In this document: in pieces, positions 1-8,358 of the stretch
How positions within the stretch are numbered: the first letter of the stretch is position 1
Layout: the number at the start of each line of letters is the position of its first letter
IMG/VR virus record: IMGVR_UViG_3300044511_000089
Span: 1 to 64,000 of that record
Strand: one strand, 5' to 3'
From: a virus
DNA: 64,000 nucleotides
Made by a program: the position numbers and the translations under genes
Notes under the pieces: model-generated
Databases searched by the model: none
What the model saw: only the letters and a program-made list of their open reading frames with translations
Told to the model about the DNA's origin: nothing

Positions 1-13
1 GCTAGTTCCAACA

Positions 14-84
14 CTGTCCATCGTTTCGGTGGACAGCATGGAGCTTGCAAAGCTCAACAGGCAGGCGGTGACGGTCTGCCTGTT
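14..84 (+). promoter_or_regulatory. Three-hairpin leader A
   Basis: Three hairpins stand in a row just upstream of the first gene. CTGTCCA (14-20) pairs with TGGACAG (30-36), GAGCT (41-45) with AGCTC (51-55), and AACAGGCAG (56-64) with CTGCCTGTT (76-84). All stems are perfect. No T tract follows, so a simple terminator is unlikely. Structure in the mRNA leader is inferred; the function is unknown. Confidence 0.45.
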
Positions 85-121
85 CGGTCTAACACAGTCA
101 CGAAGTGAAGGAGAAGAAACC

Positions 122-271
122 ATGAAGAAGAAGAAGCTCACGTCGTTCGGTTGGGAGTGGTTCCAGAACGGTGTGCGGGTGGCGGTGCAGGTCGGCCATG
201 AGTGGAACGGTGAAGTGCTCACCTACGCCGACAAGCGCATCCTTCGCCGCCTTCGCCGCCTCTGCAAGTAG
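122..271 (+). CDS. Small basic hypothetical protein
   Basis: A 49-residue protein with a Lys/Arg-rich start (MKKKKL) and end (RRLRRLCK) around a short predicted beta region. I chose the ATG at 122 because an AAGGAGA ribosome-binding site lies about six bases before it; the in-frame ATG further upstream lies within the hairpin region. It follows hairpin leader A. I recognise no family. The basic ends would suit nucleic-acid binding, but that is inference. Confidence 0.6.
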   Translation: MKKKKLTSFGWEWFQNGVRVAVQVGHEWNGEVLTYADKRILRRLRRLCK

Positions 272-289
272 TCGTCGCCGGTTCCAATC

Positions 290-362
290 CTCCAGCCTTG
301 TTCGCAGGGCTGGAGTCTGGAGCTTGCTCCACGGTGCAATCGTTCGGTGTCAACGCATTGCA
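290..362 (+). promoter_or_regulatory. Three-hairpin leader B
   Basis: Three hairpins lie between the first two genes. CTCCAGCC (290-297) pairs with GGCTGGAG (308-315), TGGAG (318-322) with CTCCA (327-331) around a CUUG-type tetraloop, and TGCAAT (335-340) with ATTGCA (357-362). The arrangement repeats that of leader A, with a similar GTTCGGT motif near 342. No poly-T follows. Confidence 0.4.
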
Positions 363-398
363 GCGCAAACCACAAAACACCATGTCCAAAGGAAACGT

Positions 399-800
399 AT
401 GCGTAGAACCAACATGGGCCTCGCCATTGCGACGGCCCTATCCAACTCGCAGTTGCGCCCCCGTCAATACGATGGCAACCGCCCACCACCGATGCGGAAC
501 TGGCTCGGCGAAGTCGTTGACCGCAGGGTGATTGCCGATGCCTGCGAAGGCGAACGGCAGCGGCAATGGGTCAACGGTTACTGGTGTCGCAAGGGTCGCA
601 AATGGGTCAAGGGCCACGGTTCGCTGGCCGGTTACTTCGCTGCTCAGGCGAAGCGCCGGTCTGAGGACGCCAGCAAGCGTCTGGTTCGGAAGCTCAAGGC
701 GCAGGCGGCGGTTCCTGTCCCTGCGGTCACGGTCGCCGACTTCGTGAAGCACGGCGTCAACGCCGCCTTGCTCACGAAGGACGGGCATCTGCGGAAGTAG
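399..800 (+). CDS. Hypothetical basic protein
   Basis: A 133-residue protein rich in Arg, Lys and Trp. The middle has a WVNGYWCRKGRKWVKGHG stretch and the C-terminal half is helical and basic. The frame stays open upstream to 171, but the ATG at 399 follows an AAAGGA motif and hairpin leader B, so I take it as the start. I recognise no family; a phage-specific nucleic-acid-associated protein is one possibility. Confidence 0.5.
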   Translation: MRRTNMGLAIATALSNSQLRPRQYDGNRPPPMRNWLGEVVDRRVIADACEGERQRQWVNGYWCRKGRKWVKGHGSLAGYFAAQAKRRSEDASKRLVRKLKAQAAVPVPAVTVADFVKHGVNAALLTKDGHLRK

Positions 801-924
801 GCAGTATTTGCAACGCACAACGGACAAGGCTTAGGCACGGTGGTTTAAGCGCGGAAATGCGAAAGCAGATTACAAGCGGTAATCCGTGGTGGGTAGCGCG
901 TGGTTGACCAGCGTTGCAGTCGGT

Positions 925-1027
925 GGCGGGGGACAGCCAACCCCGCCCTTCATTCCAGCACCGACGATGTTCGGTGTTGGACTGAGGGGTTCTTATCCAG
1001 CAGACCTCTCCTTGCGGTAAACCCCGC
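925..1027 (+). promoter_or_regulatory. Hairpin cluster in 247-base leader C
   Basis: The 801-1047 gap holds no convincing gene but is highly structured. GGCGGGG (925-931) pairs with CCCCGCC (941-947), and CCAGCACCGA (955-964) with TCGGTGTTGG (971-980, one G-T pair). GAGGGGT (984-990) pairs with ACCTCTC (1004-1010) and GCGG (1014-1017) with CCGC (1024-1027). A further GATTAC/GTAATC pair lies near 869-885. The cluster ends just before the ribosome-binding site of the next gene. Confidence 0.45.
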
Positions 1028-1047
1028 TGGCATAGGAGACACAGAAG

Positions 1048-1491
1048 ATGCAGACAAGACCCGCAATCTGGTTCAGTCGGCACGACCCAACGGTTGAGCA
1101 GGTTGCCGACGTGGAGGCGAATGGCAACACGCTGGTTGCCATCGAAGATGGAAAGAGGCTTGGTGCCATCAGCATCGAGACGGACGAGGACTTGCATCGT
1201 GTGATTGGCGACCTCATTGCGTTGGCCAGAACACACGAGGCATACGTCATCTACGGTGTGTTCCCGGTGCCAATGTCAGAACAGTTGCTCCGGAACGACG
1301 CCGCGAGTTACAATGATGACGACCACGACTACGACTACCTGACCTGTAAGGCGTCGTGGAACGTCATGCGCAGCGTTGAAGGTGGGAAGCCGACATTCAA
1401 ACACAAGCAGTGGGTGTATGTGGGATGCCTGTCATTCCCATCATTCCTCACTGGCGATGAGGCGGATGAACTCGGAAAGGAATCCCCATGA
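1048..1491 (+). CDS. Hypothetical phage protein with SRHxPT N-terminus
   Basis: A 147-residue acidic protein. The N-terminus has a beta strand ending in WFSRHDPTVEQ, followed by alternating strands and helices (residues 1-95) that suggest a Rossmann-like fold. The C-terminal third has an Asp/Tyr-rich stretch and a WNVMR segment. It heads a run of overlapping genes and has a TAGGAGA site upstream. I have seen similar SRHxPT starts in small phage proteins but cannot assign a function. Confidence 0.65.
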   Translation: MQTRPAIWFSRHDPTVEQVADVEANGNTLVAIEDGKRLGAISIETDEDLHRVIGDLIALARTHEAYVIYGVFPVPMSEQLLRNDAASYNDDDHDYDYLTCKASWNVMRSVEGGKPTFKHKQWVYVGCLSFPSFLTGDEADELGKESP

Positions 1492-1766
1492 CCCGACTCG
1501 ACAACGCAAAGGCCGAGCTTCTGGACGGCATCCTTGAACGGGCTTGCACGTCCGAGCTTCTCGCCTCGGACAAGCTGCTCACGGAGGACATCCGCGCGCG
1601 GTATGACGCCGCTGCGAAGGAATGGAACCGCCTGCTTGAAGTGTGCGAGACGCACGTCACCAGCGCGGACACGTTCTTCGTGTTCGCCGCCGAGTCAGCC
1701 AAGGTTCAGCCGATGCTCGCGCCGATGGCACGGTGCGCGTGGAACAAGGCATGGAGGCAGGCATGA
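1488..1766 (+). CDS. Hypothetical helical protein
   Basis: A 92-residue, mostly helical protein with alternating charged and leucine positions (residues 1-55). Its ATG overlaps the previous stop as ATGA and an AAAGGA site precedes it, so translational coupling is likely. No known family recognised. Confidence 0.6.
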   Translation: MTRLDNAKAELLDGILERACTSELLASDKLLTEDIRARYDAAAKEWNRLLEVCETHVTSADTFFVFAAESAKVQPMLAPMARCAWNKAWRQA

Positions 1767-2026
1767 GCGCCCACACCATAACTTTGAATCCCGGCGACGC
1801 CGCGCTCACCTTCACCGACACAGGAACAGGGACGCAGGTGGCCATCATCTGCGAGAAGGATTCGGACACAGGGCTTGCGAAACAGACCCACCAAGTCGCC
1901 GTGAGCATGTATTACGCTTGGCTCGGCAGCACCTATGCGAAACATTCGTGCTACTTCATGGAACATGTGCTGCACAAGCCGTGCGCCGAATACAGAGAAG
2001 CGCACGGGATGGCATGGGAGAACTGA
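1763..2026 (+). CDS. Hypothetical beta-rich protein
   Basis: An 87-residue protein with a Thr-rich strand-forming first half and a second half holding three cysteines and aromatic residues. The ATG at 1763 overlaps the previous stop (ATGA) and has a GGAGG site six bases upstream, which rules out the longer open frame. Function unknown. Confidence 0.58.
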   Translation: MSAHTITLNPGDAALTFTDTGTGTQVAIICEKDSDTGLAKQTHQVAVSMYYAWLGSTYAKHSCYFMEHVLHKPCAEYREAHGMAWEN

Positions 2027-2027
2027 T

Positions 2028-2375
2028 ATGAACAAGGTCAACGTCCACAACGGCTACGAGTTGATTGAGCTTCGGGACGGCGACGCGGCGATGGTGTTCA
2101 GAATGGAAGGGAAATCAAAGGACGGAACGCCCATCATCGAACCCGAAATCTACGTGTCGCAGGACAAGCGGTCGGGGTGCACCCTTGCGCTGCTCACGGC
2201 CTACTTCGGGGCGCAGCTTCCAGAGGCCACGGTCAAAGCCTGCGAACTGTTCGGTGCGAACCCGAACAAAGTCAAGACAATCACCAGCAAGGAAGAACTG
2301 GACAAGATTTCCGGTGGCGATGGCCCGTCGTCGTCGGACAACAAACCAAACCACGGGCATAGGAGAACACCATGA
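2028..2375 (+). CDS. Hypothetical protein with acidic Ser-rich tail
   Basis: A 115-residue protein with a compact first 95 residues and a disordered Gly/Ser/Asp tail. The start was chosen at ATG 2028 by its GGGAG site and its position two bases after the preceding stop. It continues the overlapping gene run that leads to the AAA+ ATPase. Function unknown. Confidence 0.58.
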   Translation: MNKVNVHNGYELIELRDGDAAMVFRMEGKSKDGTPIIEPEIYVSQDKRSGCTLALLTAYFGAQLPEATVKACELFGANPNKVKTITSKEELDKISGGDGPSSSDNKPNHGHRRTP

Positions 2376-2686
2376 ACAACACACACACGCAGTTGCCCCC
2401 GCTCACCACGGGGCGCGTTGAGCGGAAGCTCAACAACCCAAGGAGTCGCGCCGTCATCCTCGACTGGCTGGCGCACAACGACACCTGCTTCGCCCAAAAC
2501 AGGGCGATGGCATTGGTCAAACGGCAGGAAGCCGCCCGCAGCGGAGACGAGACGATGAAGGTCGTCTTGGATTCGACGCTGGAGGCCCAAGTCCATCACG
2601 CCATCCACCGGCACGTCCGGTCGTTGGACTGGTGGTTCAAGGGCCAGAACCCTCCGTTGAACCCGGTCATGGAGGACAAGGTATGA
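2372..2686 (+). CDS. Hypothetical protein
   Basis: A 104-residue basic, mainly helical protein. An ATGA overlap links it to the preceding gene and TAGGAGA lies upstream. The N-terminal part (GRVERKLNNPRSR) is positively charged. No family recognised. Confidence 0.58.
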   Translation: MNNTHTQLPPLTTGRVERKLNNPRSRAVILDWLAHNDTCFAQNRAMALVKRQEAARSGDETMKVVLDSTLEAQVHHAIHRHVRSLDWWFKGQNPPLNPVMEDKV

Positions 2687-2949
2687 GTCGCGAACTCTAC
2701 ACGACCCCGACCGTGACCATGTTCAAGGGGCAGCCCATCCTGCACCTGCCGGTGGTCAAGGATGGCAAGGTGACGGACAACCTGAGCTTCGGCAGACCGA
2801 AGGCTCTGGCCATCCTGCGGAACATTCGGTCAATCGTCGAACTGGTGAAGGACACCCCTGCGGTTGTCCCACCCGTTTCGACAGACTCGATTCTCGACGA
2901 GGCCGATGCCGCGCTCGTCGAGTTTGACATGAAGGAGAAGAAGCAATGA
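2683..2949 (+). CDS. Hypothetical protein upstream of AAA+ ATPase
   Basis: An 88-residue protein with a predicted beta hairpin at residues 8-35 and a helical acidic C-terminus ending in MKEKKQ. The ATG at 2683 has a GGAGG site, and its stop overlaps the ATPase start as ATGA. The coupling suggests co-expression with the ATPase; its role is not known. Confidence 0.6.
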   Translation: MSRELYTTPTVTMFKGQPILHLPVVKDGKVTDNLSFGRPKALAILRNIRSIVELVKDTPAVVPPVSTDSILDEADAALVEFDMKEKKQ

Positions 2950-4148
2950 GCAAAAGCATTCGCGACCTGCCGCTCGAAGTGCAGGTCGGGCAATACCGAA
3001 ACGCCATTGTCAAGCATGCTGCTGACAAGGGACTCACCGAGAGGGTGGAGCAACACTTCACCCGTCTCGGCTATGGCGGCATAGATGCGTTCGTGACGAA
3101 CGGCGCACCTGATGCCGAGAAGGTGGAGGAACTCAAGCGCGTGTTCCTCGCCATCTACGACGCAACGAAGGTCGGCTACCTGCTGGCAGCGGCCCCGGTC
3201 GCAGCCCCCGAGCCGGTGGCGCACACGAAGAAGCCCGACGACTCCGGCGAGCCGCTGGCCTCGTTTATTCCAGAGGTCGACCCGACCTTCGTGCTCGGGA
3301 AGGAAATGCAGAACCACTTCACGTTGGCGTGGAACGATTCGGTCAGGCGGCATCAATGCCTGTTGTTCGTCGGCCCCCGTGGATGCGGAAAGACCGAGGC
3401 TGCCAAGCAACTGGCGGCCCACGTCAAGGCTCCGTGCTTCACGAAGGACATGGGCATCGTGGAGCGACCGTCCGAAATGTTCGGGGAGAAGGGTTACTCG
3501 CCAGAGAAGGGCACCTATTACACGACGGCGCAGTTCATCCGGTGCATCGAGGCCGGTGGCCACGTCATCGTGCTGGATGAGGTCAGCCGTTGCCGGTCGC
3601 ACATCGGCAACTCGCTGTTCCCGATTCTGGACGGGCGCGGGTCGGTGTTCCTCGAACCGTTGAACCGATGGGTGACCGTAGGAAAGCAGACCGTGTTCAT
3701 CGGCACCATCAACATCGGGGCCGAATACACGGGCACGTTCGCAATGGACGCAGCGTTGCGGGACAGGTTCAAGGACGGCGTCGTCCTGTGTGAATACCTG
3801 AACCCGAAGGACGAAAGCCGGGTGCTCGTTGAACGCGCGGCGCAGTTCGGTCACACGTTGAAGAAGGAGGACGCGGAGTCGCTCGTGGACTTGGCCAATA
3901 CGGTTCGTGCGAAGGCCGTTGGTGACGCGGCTGAATACACGCAGTCCATCAGCACCCGCCAACTGGAGGCTGCGGCCGTCAAGTTCGCCGTCGCAGGGCC
4001 GGAAAGCCTGCGGTTCACGCTCGGCAACGCCTTCCCGTGCGACGGCGCAAACCGTGAAGAAACCGAGTTCGGCAAGGTCATGGCCCTGATTCAGGGCAAG
4101 TTCCCGTCAGTCGCCGCGACGGTGACGAAGAAGAAGCGGCTCGCGTAA
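2946..4148 (+). CDS. MoxR/CobS-type AAA+ ATPase
   Basis: A 400-residue AAA+ ATPase. Residues 1-100 form a helical lead and linker. The ATPase core has Walker A GPRGCGKT (143-150), Walker B VIVLDEV (207-213), a sensor-1 TIN (254-256) and a candidate arginine finger near Arg274. Families such as MoxR, NorQ and CobS work with a von Willebrand A partner to remodel or load metal into a client protein. Two genes on, an acidic-linker gene and a VWA gene complete that pattern. The first ATG after an AAGGAG site was taken as start. The client is unknown; no CobN-like chelatase subunit is in the window. Confidence 0.88.
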   Translation: MSKSIRDLPLEVQVGQYRNAIVKHAADKGLTERVEQHFTRLGYGGIDAFVTNGAPDAEKVEELKRVFLAIYDATKVGYLLAAAPVAAPEPVAHTKKPDDSGEPLASFIPEVDPTFVLGKEMQNHFTLAWNDSVRRHQCLLFVGPRGCGKTEAAKQLAAHVKAPCFTKDMGIVERPSEMFGEKGYSPEKGTYYTTAQFIRCIEAGGHVIVLDEVSRCRSHIGNSLFPILDGRGSVFLEPLNRWVTVGKQTVFIGTINIGAEYTGTFAMDAALRDRFKDGVVLCEYLNPKDESRVLVERAAQFGHTLKKEDAESLVDLANTVRAKAVGDAAEYTQSISTRQLEAAAVKFAVAGPESLRFTLGNAFPCDGANREETEFGKVMALIQGKFPSVAATVTKKKRLA

Positions 4149-4184
4149 GCAGCAGAACACACACACAAAAGAGAAAGGACACGT

Positions 4185-5366
4185 ATGCCTTGGTGGGACA
4201 AGCAGGAGAAATGGGACAAGTTGGGCAGGGAGGAATCCCTGTCCGACCATTGGAACAACTGGATGGGTTACGGTGGGACGCTCACCTACTACTCAACGTT
4301 CAGGGCGGGTGACGACAAAAGCTCCGCCGAGAGTCTGGAGAGGGAGAGTCTGGAGAGGAAGAACCTTCTCTACAACCTCATCAAGAGGCTGGCGGTCAAG
4401 GCCAACCTCATCATCAATGACGAGGAAATCGACAGGCGGCTATACCTTAAGCTGCTACATGATGGCAGTCCATACAGCGAGCGCGTGTCCAACCCGCGCT
4501 CTGACCACATCCCAATCAATCCCGACCCTTACATGGATGCAAAGGAGAATGAGCGCGGGTTTGTTCTCGACGCCATGTCGGGTCAGGTGATGACCGAAGT
4601 GATGGCCAGAGCCACAATATGCAAGTCGGAATGGCAAAAAGCGTATGGCGCTGGCATCGCGAATGCCTCGCAGTTCGGCCTGACCATCGATGAAGGGAAG
4701 CTCGCGTTCGACCTGTTCACGATTGTCGAGGCTGCGGTCGCTCGGGACAGGCTGGTCAAGGAATGGCCGGGCTTCGTGCCGTTCCTGCAAAGACACGCCG
4801 AACTGGTCGGGCCGAAGGACGAGTTGCAGGCGTGGATAGACACCCTGCCCAAAGACAAGAAGTTCCTGAACGCCGCCATCCACGCCATCGGGTTCAACCT
4901 GACGTCGCTCGACGGCGAGACAGCCACCCTGCCGCCGTCCTACGGTGCAGGGGTCGAGGAAGCGTCCGAAATTCTCACAGCCTCGACCAAGACGAAGCGG
5001 TTCAGTGCCGTGGTCAATGCCATCCTAGCCATGAAGAAGCACGGGTTCGTGCTGGAGGATGAAAAGGAGGGCGAACCGCAGGGCGATGGAAAGCAACCCG
5101 GCAACGGAGGCGAAGAAGGAGAGCCACCGCCGGACGGTGAGAAGGAGAAGGAGAAGGAGAAACCGAAGCCGCCGGGCGGTGTCCGTGTCTGCAACGTCGA
5201 TGAATCCAAAACCACGGAGACAATAACGGAAGTCAAGCTTGGGAATATGGATGAAGGCGACTTCGGCAAGTCGGAGTTCGAGAAGATGAAGATTCCTGAC
5301 ATCGAAACAACGGTGGACTACGGCAAGAGCGTCGCTGTCCTTAGAGCGAAGAAAGCTGGCAAATGA
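4185..5366 (+). CDS. CobT-N-terminal-like partner with acidic linker
   Basis: A 393-residue protein. Residues 1-285 are helical and resemble, in layout, the N-terminal part of CobT/NorD-type VWA proteins. Residues 285-330 form a Glu/Lys/Pro/Gly-rich linker encoded in part by repeated GAGAAG units near 5143-5160. The last 60 residues are acidic. It lies between the AAA+ gene and the VWA gene and overlaps the latter by ATGA. I infer a CobT-like protein split into two chains. A GAAAGGACA ribosome-binding motif precedes the ATG. Confidence 0.6.
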   Translation: MPWWDKQEKWDKLGREESLSDHWNNWMGYGGTLTYYSTFRAGDDKSSAESLERESLERKNLLYNLIKRLAVKANLIINDEEIDRRLYLKLLHDGSPYSERVSNPRSDHIPINPDPYMDAKENERGFVLDAMSGQVMTEVMARATICKSEWQKAYGAGIANASQFGLTIDEGKLAFDLFTIVEAAVARDRLVKEWPGFVPFLQRHAELVGPKDELQAWIDTLPKDKKFLNAAIHAIGFNLTSLDGETATLPPSYGAGVEEASEILTASTKTKRFSAVVNAILAMKKHGFVLEDEKEGEPQGDGKQPGNGGEEGEPPPDGEKEKEKEKPKPPGGVRVCNVDESKTTETITEVKLGNMDEGDFGKSEFEKMKIPDIETTVDYGKSVAVLRAKKAGK

Positions 5367-6214
5367 GCGCCTACAAGCAAACCGTTCTACGGCTGAAGCC
5401 GGTCATCAACAGGATACAGGGGTTCCTGCGGTTCCGGGCCACGGTGTCCGAGGATTACATCAGGGAGCTTGAAGCAGGCGAACTCGACGATGACGCGCTG
5501 TGCGAAGTCGCCGTTGAAAAGAAACCGCGCATCTGGCGAAGGATGGAAGCGGAAACCATCAGGCCAATGGCCATCTGCCTGCTCGTGGACATGAGCGGGT
5601 CGATGAGCGGTGGAGTTAAGGTTGGAAACGTTTGCAGCAGCCGCATTGAGCAAGCGCGCGATGTCTGCATCGCCCTTTACGAGGCGCTCAAGACCGTCAA
5701 GGGCATCGACCTGATGGTCATTGGCCATACCGCAGACGCCGACGCCGAGCATGTGGGAACGATTGGATACAAACTCGTCAAGGTCGGCGGTAGCACCGAT
5801 GATGGTCTGTCCATGATTGAGTTCATCGTGCCGGAGCAGAACGACCCGCAATCGCTCATGTGTATTCTGCCTATTGGAAACAACGCCGACTCATTCGCAA
5901 TGGCGTATTGCATCAAGCGCCTGTCGTCCGCCCACCCGTCAGCACCCGAACGCCTGCTGTTCGTCATCAGCGACGGGCAGCCGTCATGTCGCGGGTTGTC
6001 AGGAACACCCGCCATGCGCCACATGAGGATGGTGTCGGAGTGGGGGCGGCTGAAGCACGGCGTCAAGAGCTACGGTATCGGCGTCGCCTCGGCCTACTCG
6101 GACGAGGATGGGGACATGATGTATGGACACGGTAACTACACGGTGATTGCCGACGTGATGAATGCGGCCCCCATCATCGGCAGGTTCGTCAGGAAGGTCG
6201 CATTGAAAGGATGA
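5363..6214 (+). CDS. Von Willebrand factor A (CobT-like) protein
   Basis: A 283-residue protein whose VWA domain spans about residues 68-275. The metal-binding MIDAS motif DMSGS (Asp76, Ser78, Ser80) is intact, with likely further ligands at Asp176 and Asp204 (SDGQPS). The first 65 residues are helical and basic, as in the domain preceding the CobT VWA. Such proteins bind the AAA+ ring and recruit a client. Coupling to the upstream linker gene supports one complex made of three phage genes. Confidence 0.85.
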   Translation: MSAYKQTVLRLKPVINRIQGFLRFRATVSEDYIRELEAGELDDDALCEVAVEKKPRIWRRMEAETIRPMAICLLVDMSGSMSGGVKVGNVCSSRIEQARDVCIALYEALKTVKGIDLMVIGHTADADAEHVGTIGYKLVKVGGSTDDGLSMIEFIVPEQNDPQSLMCILPIGNNADSFAMAYCIKRLSSAHPSAPERLLFVISDGQPSCRGLSGTPAMRHMRMVSEWGRLKHGVKSYGIGVASAYSDEDGDMMYGHGNYTVIADVMNAAPIIGRFVRKVALKG

Positions 6215-6663
6215 CACGAATGAAACCATTCGTTGCATTGGACATCAACGGATACATCGAGACGTTGTGGTGCATCGACGCCAAGAGCGGGAACGATGGC
6301 GTCGCAATGCTGTTCAAGGAATCGAAGGATGGCCCTTGGAAGTTCATGTTCAGGCTCAGGCTGAGGAAGGACGACGACATGAACCCGCTCACCAGCGGTG
6401 ATGAGAAGATTGGAAACACCTACACGTTCGCCAAGGATTACGGGCCGGGCCTGCCGGGGTTGGTGCACAACGCCATGCTGGAACTGCGCAATTCGTTCTT
6501 CAACAAGGATGATGCGCTGCATGTCGTCTTGGTGCAGGGCAACCCTGAGAAGCTGGCCAAGGTCATGGAAAAGGGCGGCCTGCCGTTCATACAGGCACTC
6601 AGGATGGACAAGGGCAAGGCGTCGCCGATTGACCCGAAAGACCTGCCGGGACTCATGCGATGA
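6211..6663 (+). CDS. Hypothetical protein following VWA gene
   Basis: A 150-residue mixed alpha/beta protein starting at ATG 6211 (ATGA overlap with the VWA gene); an alternative in-frame ATG lies at 6220. It has no motif I recognise. Its position suggests membership of the AAA+/VWA transcription unit, perhaps as a client or adaptor, but this is not shown by sequence. Confidence 0.55.
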   Translation: MTRMKPFVALDINGYIETLWCIDAKSGNDGVAMLFKESKDGPWKFMFRLRLRKDDDMNPLTSGDEKIGNTYTFAKDYGPGLPGLVHNAMLELRNSFFNKDDALHVVLVQGNPEKLAKVMEKGGLPFIQALRMDKGKASPIDPKDLPGLMR

Positions 6664-6944
6664 CCACAACCCGCGCACATTATGAGAAGTATCGGCGGAT
6701 GCAGGACTATCTGCCCGTCGAGTTGCAGGAGCTTCTCTGCCCGATACAGGCGTTGAGACGCCTGTTCATGGCAGACCCGCTCCTGAACAACATCCCGCTG
6801 GCACGGTTCGACGCGCTGTATCCTGCCGTGCGTCATGCGTTGCAGGAGGCGGGCGTCAGGGTGACGATGGCGGAATCAGTGTGCGCGTTGAAGCACATGC
6901 TGGTCTACCGCTGTCTTGGAGAGAAACCACGGTTCATCGAATGA
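6660..6944 (+). CDS. Hypothetical helical protein
   Basis: A 94-residue, largely helical, Leu/Arg-rich protein. Its start overlaps the previous stop (ATGA). No family recognised. Confidence 0.55.
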   Translation: MTTTRAHYEKYRRMQDYLPVELQELLCPIQALRRLFMADPLLNNIPLARFDALYPAVRHALQEAGVRVTMAESVCALKHMLVYRCLGEKPRFIE

Positions 6945-6956
6945 AAGGACAAACCC

Positions 6957-7328
6957 ATGAATAACGACGACAAAGACATGCTGCGACGCAACTACGAGCG
7001 ATTCGCGAAAGAATGCGCCAAGCAGGTGGCCGGTGCTGTGATGGATTTAGCGGTGTCCAAGGAGGCCAAGGAATCGCGCAACCCGCGAGAGATTGCCGAA
7101 CTCATGGTCAAGGCCGCGCACGACGCCTTCTTGAAGGCCGTGCACGACCAGATTGGGACGATTCCAGAAAAGGAGAAGGACAGGCTCCTTGAACTCGTCT
7201 TAATTCAGGAAGTTGGCCCGTCCATCCGGCAGTCAACACGCAGGCTGGTGGCTCAAATCCTGTTCGATGGCAAGGTGTCAATGTGCTTCGAGGATGCAGG
7301 GCTGGTCATCATTCCTGATGCGCCATGA
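6957..7328 (+). CDS. Hypothetical helical protein
   Basis: A 123-residue charged helical protein (residues 1-100) ending in a short hydrophobic strand (AGLVIIPD). A GAAAGGACA motif at 6943-6951 precedes the ATG. Unknown function. Confidence 0.58.
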   Translation: MNNDDKDMLRRNYERFAKECAKQVAGAVMDLAVSKEAKESRNPREIAELMVKAAHDAFLKAVHDQIGTIPEKEKDRLLELVLIQEVGPSIRQSTRRLVAQILFDGKVSMCFEDAGLVIIPDAP

Positions 7329-7780
7329 GAAACAAGGACATGCTCAGGGTCGGCGACGTGGTGCTGCTCACGCAAGGCGGCGAGTGCGTCGTCGAAATGG
7401 TCAACGATTGCAGGGCAAGGGTAAGACCGCTTGCCAAGAGAACTCGGGAGGTCAGGGACATGGATGGAAACGTCACGGCCAAGTTTGAAGTGAACGTCGG
7501 CTCGTTCAATATCTCCCCCCATTCGGACGTGGAAATCATCAGGAGAGACACGCTGCCCGTCGAGTTCGCCGTCGTCGGGACGGAGGACGGCCCTGTGCTG
7601 GTGGACAGGACGGGCAGGTCGTGGCTGATGAAGAAACACGCGCTGCTTGTGGACCGCACGGTCGTCAAGGTTCCGGTCAAGGACTACGAACCTGACTTCA
7701 AGGCGGCTGGCCTGTCGCCTGTGAAACAGGAGGACACCTGCCCTCAGGCGTTGCTCAGGAAGATTTGGGACGCGAAGTGA
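7325..7780 (+). CDS. Hypothetical beta-rich protein
   Basis: A 151-residue protein with an N-terminal GDVVLLTQGGE segment that looks like a small beta-barrel (SH3/KOW-like) start, then alternating strands. It overlaps the previous gene by ATGA. The barrel idea rests only on pattern; no family is assigned. Confidence 0.55.
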   Translation: MRNKDMLRVGDVVLLTQGGECVVEMVNDCRARVRPLAKRTREVRDMDGNVTAKFEVNVGSFNISPHSDVEIIRRDTLPVEFAVVGTEDGPVLVDRTGRSWLMKKHALLVDRTVVKVPVKDYEPDFKAAGLSPVKQEDTCPQALLRKIWDAK

Positions 7781-7805
7781 ACAACCAACGAAAGGACAGA
7801 ACAAC

Positions 7806-8105
7806 ATGAAGAACGGACGATACGTGCTGGACAGTGAATGGAAACCCGTGCTCGAACCCGACCTGTTCAAGTGGGCGGAATGGTTTGAGACGACAGACCG
7901 GATGGTCAAGGTGGAGAAGGTCGGAGACTGCGAAGTGTCCACCGTGTTCCTCGGACTAGACCATGCCTTTGGTGACGGCCCCGCCGTGCTGCGGGAAACG
8001 ATGGTGTTCGGTGGGGCGCTCGACCAAGAGCAGGAGCGTTGCTCGGGCCTGCGCGCAGACGCAGAGGCCATGCACAAGCGGATGGTGGAACGGGTCACAA
8101 GGTAG
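7806..8105 (+). CDS. Hypothetical protein
   Basis: A 99-residue protein with aromatic residues in the first half and a helical charged C-terminus. It has a GAAAGGACA motif at 7790-7798 before the start. Function unknown. Confidence 0.55.
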   Translation: MKNGRYVLDSEWKPVLEPDLFKWAEWFETTDRMVKVEKVGDCEVSTVFLGLDHAFGDGPAVLRETMVFGGALDQEQERCSGLRADAEAMHKRMVERVTR

Positions 8106-8115
8106 GGGTGAACCA

Positions 8116-8358
8116 ATGAACCACGCCAGATGGGAAATCGTGGAGGACACCGCCGATTGCCTTTGCATCCGAGACATTGGCCCGTGGAACGTGTATCTCA
8201 CCGTGACCAACGACGCCGAGTGGGTGGTCGAGAGGCTGGCAGCAAGGCTCGCGGGAAGGCGGCTCGAATACTACGACAGCCAAGGGAATCGTGACAGGCT
8301 GCTCGTGGAGAACGGAAGGTTCGCCGGATACGCTCCGGTGAGGAAAGGACACGCATGA
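8116..8358 (+). CDS. Hypothetical small protein
   Basis: An 80-residue protein starting at ATG 8116 after an AGGGGTGA site. The open frame extends upstream to 7963, but that part overlaps the previous gene. Its C-terminal half is Arg-rich. It overlaps the next gene by ATGA. Function unknown. Confidence 0.52.
   Translation: MNHARWEIVEDTADCLCIRDIGPWNVYLTVTNDAEWVVERLAARLAGRRLEYYDSQGNRDRLLVENGRFAGYAPVRKGHA

Noticed and set aside
281-297. TTCCAATCC resembling a tRNA T-loop
   Set aside because: No acceptor, D or anticodon arms can be built upstream, because that sequence is a coding region; it belongs to a simple hairpin.
1048-1491. Relation of the SRHxPT protein to CRISPR-associated Csx proteins
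   Set aside because: Only a short N-terminal pattern is suggestive; no CRISPR array or cas gene is in the window.
2697-3962. A 421-codon minus-strand open frame opposite the AAA+ gene
   Set aside because: The plus strand carries an intact AAA+ protein with Walker motifs; the antisense product is Arg/His-rich and has no motif.
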